A stretch of DNA of 14,593 bases from Paraglomus occultum (taxonomy: Eukaryota > Glomeromycota > Glomeromycetes > Paraglomerales > Paraglomeraceae), in the NCBI GenBank assembly GCA_910592205.1, contig CAJVPJ010000917.1:1-14593 (forward strand), read 5' to 3'. Of the stretch, positions 9,145 through 14,593 are shown piece by piece. Below the pieces are notes generated by a model. The model did no database searches. It saw only the letters and a program-made list of their open reading frames with translations, and was not told where the DNA came from. The position numbers were made by a program, and so were the translations under genes. Positions within the stretch are counted from its first letter, which is position 1. Every line of letters starts with the position of its first letter.

Positions 9145-11528
9145 CTGTAAGGTAAAAAGAGGTTATCATGGCGATCGATTAATAGTTCACTGTATTATAC
9201 AACACGGTTTTCTTTTGCGCCTCGAGAAATCGTCATTAGTACGATTGAAAGTGAGGTATGTTTGATGCCATATAGATCTTTTATAACCTCCGTAAACAAA
9301 TATATGCCTAAGAGGATATGTAAAACCAATCCAAATTTTTCACAAACGTACCGGAGTTCATGTGCGATACGATAAATCTAGCAGCAAGTATTAGTTGCAT
9401 GCGCGAACCTATCAGTAGAAGAGCTGTTGCTATGCGAATGAACGGACAGGTGCACGATACCAAACAAACTTAACGAAAATGGAAACCCGTCGCCAAAATT
9501 GATTTGGTTATGTGGTACTGATTCTAACAATTTACTAGTGATAGGTACAAGAATGCGAGTTCAGTTGGACAAAGCAAGCGTGTTCTCTACATGGCAATTT
9601 TCAATATTTGCTGAAATTAGAAGTATACAGAACAAGTCACTGTAATTAAGATGTCTTTATACAATGAGCGTCTTGATTTAAAAATGTATTTTTGCAAGAA
9701 ATCGGTGTGATCGGGGTAAAATTAAACAAGAATGTTTTGGTAATGGTAAGTTCATCGTTATATCCAGTTCTGATTGTAAATGCAAAGTGAGATAGTTTTG
9801 CGCAGTTTTAGCGAGCTCAAAAACATTCTGTTCTTGCAACGGTGTTGTGATTTTTCTTTAACAATGACTTCCCACTAATGATTTTATTAATTGTATCTTT
9901 GTGAATATATAAAATGCATTTGATTCAGCAATTCAGTAGTAAAGCAAACACACGCACCTCCCAATTCGCTCCTCGTACACCCGTTAATTGTTAATAAGTT
10001 TATAATACTAATGTATCCTGATTATTGATCTCAACAACCTTTTTCGTTTTCGTAAAAGACTTGATCTTATGAACTTAGCATGAGCGCTTGCACAACCCTA
10101 TCTTAGAGTTACAGAAAGAGTTAATGACCATAGCATCTGCAACTTTGAAGACTGCTCAAAGAGAACAAGGGGTCAAATTATTGTCAAACCCAAAAACCAT
10201 AACAAACTGCTAAGAAATTCTATACCACTTTATGTATAAAACCAATTCTCGCAATGATTGCATTGACAAGCTAACTTCACTTGCTAATTGTGAAAGCATA
10301 CAGCGAATCCTAAACGCAATTTTTCTTAATGTACCCTCCCCTTACTGCAACGTTTCTCTAAACGCATGGATGACGGGAGTCGATAATTACGTAATAACTG
10401 TCACGATATTTACATAATCGCATTAAGGAGGTTATTTTTTTGCTGGTGAGGGGACGGCTATTTCATAACATTACTTGACTGAGAGTTGAAGGCATGCACT
10501 TAGGGAATATACAGTATAGAGATCGTGCGTTATGTATGCTGTGAATTTACCTTATTAATGACGTTATTTACATTATTATGTCGATTATAACACTGCATAT
10601 GTGTTAAAAATACAATCTGTGTGTTGTGCAGCAGTCCAAAACTCTGGCAATTGACAATGATATAGTTGAGGTGTTACTATTGGTAACTGGTTTTTGCCGA
10701 GCTTGCTATATTGTGAAAGTAGGCTATGGCGGCTACAGGGAACATTCTGCTAATAATCAGGTGGATTTTGTTTGACATTACAAATGCAATAAATGTTACG
10801 GATTTAGGCCCATTTCAAAACACAACTTTATCATAGTAACATGCGCTCTTTATTTTTATTGTTATAGATAACTTATAGTAAATTTAATGGCTAAAGACTT
10901 ATTTCCAAGCCAGATGTACGTGCCAATGTTATGGAAGAAGTAGTAAAACAAAGAGTACATGCTTTGAAAAGAGGAAGAATGGTTGTAGATTAAAATCAAA
11001 TACGTTAATCCACTTCATATATTTTTCCGCTTGCGAATCTTGTTCATCCAGGCGGAATATGGTAAACTTTATTAATAGGTACAATTAAGTTGCAGGGTAT
11101 TGGTAATGGTAATAGTTATCTTGATATCTGTCTAAAAATGTATCTGTAAATGAGCGAACATTCCTTGTGGCTCAAATTGCTACCCTAACGGTGGATAATA
11201 AAACCATCTTGTTATAAAGAGTAAAACAAATAGCCTATCTTTCGATTGCTAAAAAATATGGGGCGTAATCATTTCTGATTGTTCTATCTTTAAAATGGGT
11301 GGAATGCGGTGCAACGATAACAAACCGTCGCTATGTTTGATTTTAAAAAAAGATTTTTAAACACCCGCTTAAACTTTGTAATTCTAAGACCATCACAAGT
11401 ATCATTGTAAAGTACTAATAACCTTTGTTTATAGTTAATACTGTGCCAACACCAATTATAAAATCCCATGTTTTTTACAACGCATCGAAAAGTAGAAACA
11501 ATAAATGTGCGTACTTCTCGGCAAAGCT
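9145..11528. other. Long intergenic spacer, no supported gene
   Basis: About 2.4 kb between the Use1-like fragment and transporter copy 2. A TATATAAAA at about 9905-9913 is followed by C-rich leader-like sequence, but no convincing start codon frame follows. Two stop-free stretches without a useful Met were inspected: 10084-10236 (includes ICNFEDCSKRTRGQIIVKPK) and about 10607-10770 (includes DNDIVEVLLLVTGFCRACY). Neither matches a family I know, and neither has matching splice sites on both sides. The small frame 10232-10417 also lacks any recognisable domain. No tRNA-like structure was seen. Confidence 0.4.
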
Positions 11529-11539
11529 TATAATAAATA
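11529..11539 (+). promoter_or_regulatory. TATA-like element of transporter copy 2
   Basis: TATAATAAATA lies about 56 bases before the ATG at 11585 and is followed by CGCCAG about 16 bases later. The copy 1 element TATAAATA is followed by CGCCAG at once. The shared block supports a retained short core promoter. Confidence 0.38.
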
Positions 11540-11584
11540 GAGCATATCTCGCCAGATTGAATTATAAGAAGAAAAAAAAAAGAA

Positions 11585-13373
11585 ATGCCTAGCCACAATA
11601 ACTCCACCTCAATTTCATCTGATGACGACACTCGACGCAAAGAAGCTTTTGAAAAATTGGATGAAGCCAGCATCTCGTCGTTGCACATTAGGGTTTGCCT
11701 AGTAGCGAGCGCCGGTTTCTTCGCAGATGGGTATAGTCTGCACGCAATCTCCTTCATCGTATTGTCGATGTTGGGATACGTTTATGGTGACGATAATACC
11801 CTTACTGCGCCTACTCAGTTTGCGTTAAAATCTTCGATTAGATTTGGCGCTGTAGTGGGACACTTATTATTCGGCATATTGGCCGATCGGTGTGGAAGAA
11901 AGAAGGTACGATTATCATTATTATATATAGTTGAAGAATCGAATTCCGATTGGCTTGGGTAAAATCTAATACCGATGACTATTTTTGTTGACAATAGATG
12001 TTTGGCATAGAATTGGTAATCGTGGCAATGGTCACGGTTTTTTCTGCCATCACCGGTCAAAGTACTGCCATATCATTCATAAATAGCTTTACCTTTTACC
12101 GGTTTTTTCTCGGTATAGGGATAGGAGGAGATTACCCAATCAGCGCACGTATGTATTATTTTTATGCATTTTTTGGTTTCCCAACGCAGCGCCAGTTATC
12201 TATTTATTTACAAAAATATCAATGCCTCTTTTTTATATATCAAGTGATTATCTCCGAGCTTGCGCCTCGGAGATTCAGAGGAAGAATGTTGGCAGCAGGG
12301 TTCGTGATGTTTGCTTTCGGGATGCTTTCTGCTGGTCTCGTCTCTGCCGTCGTTATTGCGGTATTTCGCGATTCCATCAACCAGGATCCACAAAATCTCG
12401 ATTATGCATGGAGAATTATTATTGGGCTTGGCGCGATACCTGCTATAATTGCGCTATTCTTCAGGTTGTCGATCCCTGAGACACCTCGTTATCTAATCGA
12501 CGTTGAAGGCGAAATCGATTGGACTCGCAGGTCACAGATTGGAAACTACAGGACGCCCAGACCGTCGTCGCAAAGCATAAACCATTTTTACCGATATTTT
12601 CGTTCATCAAAGAACGGGTGGAAATATTTGCTCGCGACGTCTATTATCTGGTTCTGCGTCAACTTCTGCTCGACTGGATATAGAGCTGATGCTCTTTTTG
12701 TTGGAGTTGTCCTAAACAATGGCAACACAATTTATGATATCCTCTTGCAGCATAACGTAAATAATATAACTCGCCTCCTCCTGGGCTATGTCCCAGGAGC
12801 TTTGCTTACCGTGTGCCTCATAGACCAATGGGGCAGAAAACCTATTTTATATATTGGGTTTATAGCATGTGCAATGTTATTCGGTCTATTAGGCTTCTTG
12901 GTCCAGTTCATGCACACAGATACAATAAATCCAGTATATTACTGGATTTCCACCGTTGCTCTCGTAAGCGTTGTTTTGCGTTTTTCTTTTTTGAAATATT
13001 TTTTTTTCTCGATGCTAATAGTAAGACTACTTTTATTCTTAAAAATTACTAGTTTTTTATCACATTTGGTCCGCATACGGTGGCTTTTGTCGTGCCCGCC
13101 GAACTATTCCCAACGCGTTACCGTTCAACTGCTTACGGTGTAGCCGCATCTTTTGGGAAGGTTGGCAGCATACTGTCTTACCTGGTATTTGAATGGCTCT
13201 ACAATGTTCGTGGGGCCTTTGGGATTCTTCATACGCGATTCTTTGTTGCTTCTATAGTGTACGCCATCTTTATGGCAATAGGAGCTGTGTGCACTACTCT
13301 TTTACCCGAAACCAACAATAAATCGTTGGAGCAAATTGCCAATGACGATGAATTGAATTCAAAAAATCCGTAA
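11585..13373 (+). CDS. PHS (PHO84/Pht1-like) MFS transporter, copy 2, 503 aa
   Basis: Four exons, 11585-11905, 11998-12148, 12245-12963 and 13053-13373, with introns of 92, 96 and 89 bases at the same places and phases (0, 1, 0) as copy 1. It is a 12-helix major facilitator protein with GFFADGYS in helix 1 (44-51), GILADRCGRKK loop, GIGIGGDYPIS (146-156), RLSIPETPRY, LIDQWGRKP loop, FGPHTVAFVVPAELFPTRYRS (402 on) and PETNNKSLEQI. As in copy 1, the usual phosphate-contacting Gln, Asp, Tyr and Asn positions read Phe180, Asn297, Thr301 and His405, with Asp152, Tyr153 and Trp293 kept. It is 55 residues shorter than copy 1, through a shorter N-terminus, a shorter helix 7-8 loop and a clipped C-terminus. 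Intron 2 has no in-frame stop, so a retained form would stay open. Plasma-membrane location is inferred from the family; the substrate is unknown. Confidence 0.9.
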
Positions 13374-13485
13374 TTTAATGGATGTATAAAAACTTCATAA
13401 TACAGGTTGTTTTAGTTGAGTTTAGACTAGTAATATTTTATTCGATTGCTTACTGCACACATTATTATATGTAAATTTGGATGTA

Positions 13486-13491
13486 AATAAA
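13486..13491 (+). terminator. Candidate polyadenylation signal, copy 2
   Basis: AATAAA lies about 115 bases after the stop of transporter copy 2, in AT-rich DNA. Its surroundings align with the 3' flank of copy 1, where the hexamer is changed to AATAGA. Confidence 0.45.
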
Positions 13492-14178
13492 CTAATTTTT
13501 ATACGTATAATCGAACTTATTGATCATTTATATAACAATCGACAGTGCTGGATTGAAGAATATATTGATATAAGGTGCACTTAACCAAATATATCCCTGA
13601 AGTTCTTTAAACTCCAATACGTTTACGATCTATTATACCATTGAGCTCAATCTGAAATACTATTTTAAGACAAAAAAATTCTGTTGTATGCTTTCTTTTC
13701 GTACCGATAAAAATTAATACGCAACATGAGCAGGTTTTTATTCGCCCCAAGCAAAAGTTGCCATCAAATTCTAATATCTTTAATTCATAATGTAATGAAT
13801 AAACAAGTGAGTAATCACGACAAACAATAACTGTTCGATAATATTTATCCAATTATTATATTTACCGAGCAATATGCACCTATCTCTTATATGTATATAT
13901 CTCGCTTTTACTTAACAATGTTGCTCAATTAGTTTTTATGATAGTTGTTAAACAGCTCATTACGAAGACACACATAGCGAAAGCCTTTATTATTAAACAA
14001 CGTTTTTAACAAGGCAAGTTTTCTTGGAATGACAACACTTCTCATTTGCATCAGCTTCCAGAAAACATACAGTGTGTTACAAAAGTTTTTGCAAAAACAT
14101 TGACATAACAAAAATACGTTTAGCTCTTCCAATTTTGTATCAAATTGCGTCGCGTAAAATACATACCTTTAAACTGAC
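13492..14178. other. Intergenic, no gene seen
   Basis: AT-rich spacer. The minus-strand open frames at 13607-13852 and 13929-14132 have no recognisable domain, no clear signal peptide or membrane topology, and compositions expected of random AT-rich sequence. Confidence 0.45.
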
Positions 14179-14460
14179 ATGTTTGTATACAATATTACTT
14201 ATGCATTTTCATTAAACATGTATCCAGTATCAGAAGAAGAACAATACCGTCAAGTTTTAGGAACCAAAGAGTACGTACTGCCAAAGAGCTTCATAAACTC
14301 ACAACTATACCGTCTCGAACAATATATTACAATATTAAAAATTGGAACAACACGCTTGACAGTAGAAGTGGTCGGCCAAGAAAATTACTGCGTGCGGCAA
14401 GTTCAAGAATACAGGACAAATTCGGCGTACAGTGGTCGACATAAATATCCGGAATTTTGA
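14179..14460 (+). CDS. Unrecognised open frame running into a transposon end
   Basis: I do not recognise this frame of 93 codons (a second Met, MYPVSEEEQYRQVLG, lies at residue 14). It has a balanced amino-acid make-up, with blocks YVLPKSFINSQLYRLEQYI and TTRLTVEVVGQENYCV, more protein-like than neighbouring spacer frames. Its last ten codons or so lie inside the probable Tc1-type terminal repeat that begins at 14430, so the original C-terminus would have been cut off by that insertion. It may therefore be the remnant of an interrupted gene or an exon, or simply a chance frame. No promoter or splice evidence was found. Confidence 0.25.
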   Translation: MFVYNITYAFSLNMYPVSEEEQYRQVLGTKEYVLPKSFINSQLYRLEQYITILKIGTTRLTVEVVGQENYCVRQVQEYRTNSAYSGRHKYPEF

Positions 14461-14593
14461 TCCGGTGCGGAAAAAGTCACGTAGTATAACCAATTTTGGA
14501 CTAATACAAAATTGGTATTAAAGTATCGTGCATCATAACCAAACGCGTTACCACTAACTTGTTTGCTGTCTGTTTTCGCGTCTGTTAGTGAAA
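14430..14593 (+). mobile_element. Probable left end of a Tc1-like transposon, continuing past the window
   Basis: After the dinucleotide TA (14428-14429), the target of Tc1/mariner elements, comes CAGTGGTCGACATAAATATC, then CGG and GTGCGGAAAAAGTC. A CAGTGG..ACA.AAATATCCGGA start is the style of Tc1-family terminal inverted repeats. The matching right end and the transposase would lie beyond 14593. No copy of this terminus was found elsewhere in the window, including beside the relic at 74-580, so the two need not be the same subfamily. Identification rests on motif memory. Confidence 0.5.
14489..14516. repeat. 10-bp perfect inverted repeat (hairpin) inside the probable transposon end
   Basis: ACCAATTTTG, an 8-base loop GACTAATA, then CAAAATTGGT. 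It lies about 60 bases inside the probable transposon terminus and could be an internal repeat used by the transposase or a subterminal hairpin. Confidence 0.6.

Noticed and set aside
10232-10417. Plus-strand open frame, 61 codons
   Set aside because: No recognisable domain, no clear promoter, and a composition like the surrounding spacer.
12208-12479. Frames on both strands within exon 3 of transporter copy 2
   Set aside because: Shadows of the transporter reading frame, which continues through the conserved RFRGRM and SIPETPRY motifs.
13607-14132. Two minus-strand open frames
   Set aside because: No family, no splice or promoter support; typical of chance frames in AT-rich spacer.

Overview
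This window looks like AT-rich nuclear DNA of a eukaryote. Protein genes are split by short introns of about 70-120 bases with GT..AG ends, genes lie on both strands, intergenic spacers are long, and Tc1/mariner-type transposon debris sits at both ends. The PHO84-like transporters with short introns and the small secreted protein suggest a fungus, probably an early-diverging lineage such as Mucoromycota or an arbuscular-mycorrhizal relative. That placement is an inference and was not checked by any search.

Layout. Positions 1-73 are pure poly(A), running directly into a heavily frameshifted Tc1-like transposase relic (74 to about 580). On the minus strand, 2445 down to 1068 is a six-exon gene for an NKAP/SynMuv-family nuclear protein, rebuilt here exon by exon to 297 residues. 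A single-exon minus-strand gene (4448-4005) encodes a small secreted, cysteine-free protein of unknown family. Then come two plus-strand four-exon genes, 6701-8628 (558 residues) and 11585-13373 (503 residues). They are tandem paralogues of the phosphate:H+ symporter (PHS/PHO84/Pht1) branch of the major facilitator superfamily. Between them lie a perfect (CAA)n tract of 70 bases (8915-8984), a short minus-strand exon-like fragment resembling the SNARE Use1, and about 2.4 kb with no gene I can support. The right edge holds an unrecognised open frame that runs into what looks like the left terminal inverted repeat of another Tc1-like element (from 14430, preceded by TA).

The most interesting content is the transporter pair. 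Both keep the family scaffold (GGDYPIS, RLSIPETPRY, both GRK loops). In both, however, most residues known to hold phosphate in characterised members appear replaced in the same way, so they may carry something other than inorganic phosphate or act as sensors. The copies share all three intron positions and phases, stretches of intron sequence, and traces of 3' flanking sequence, so they arose by tandem duplication. They then diverged: copy 1 has an internal duplication of about 13 residues, and copy 2 has a shortened tail and a second intron that can be read through in frame. No pathway or operon logic links the transporters to the NKAP gene or the secreted-protein gene.
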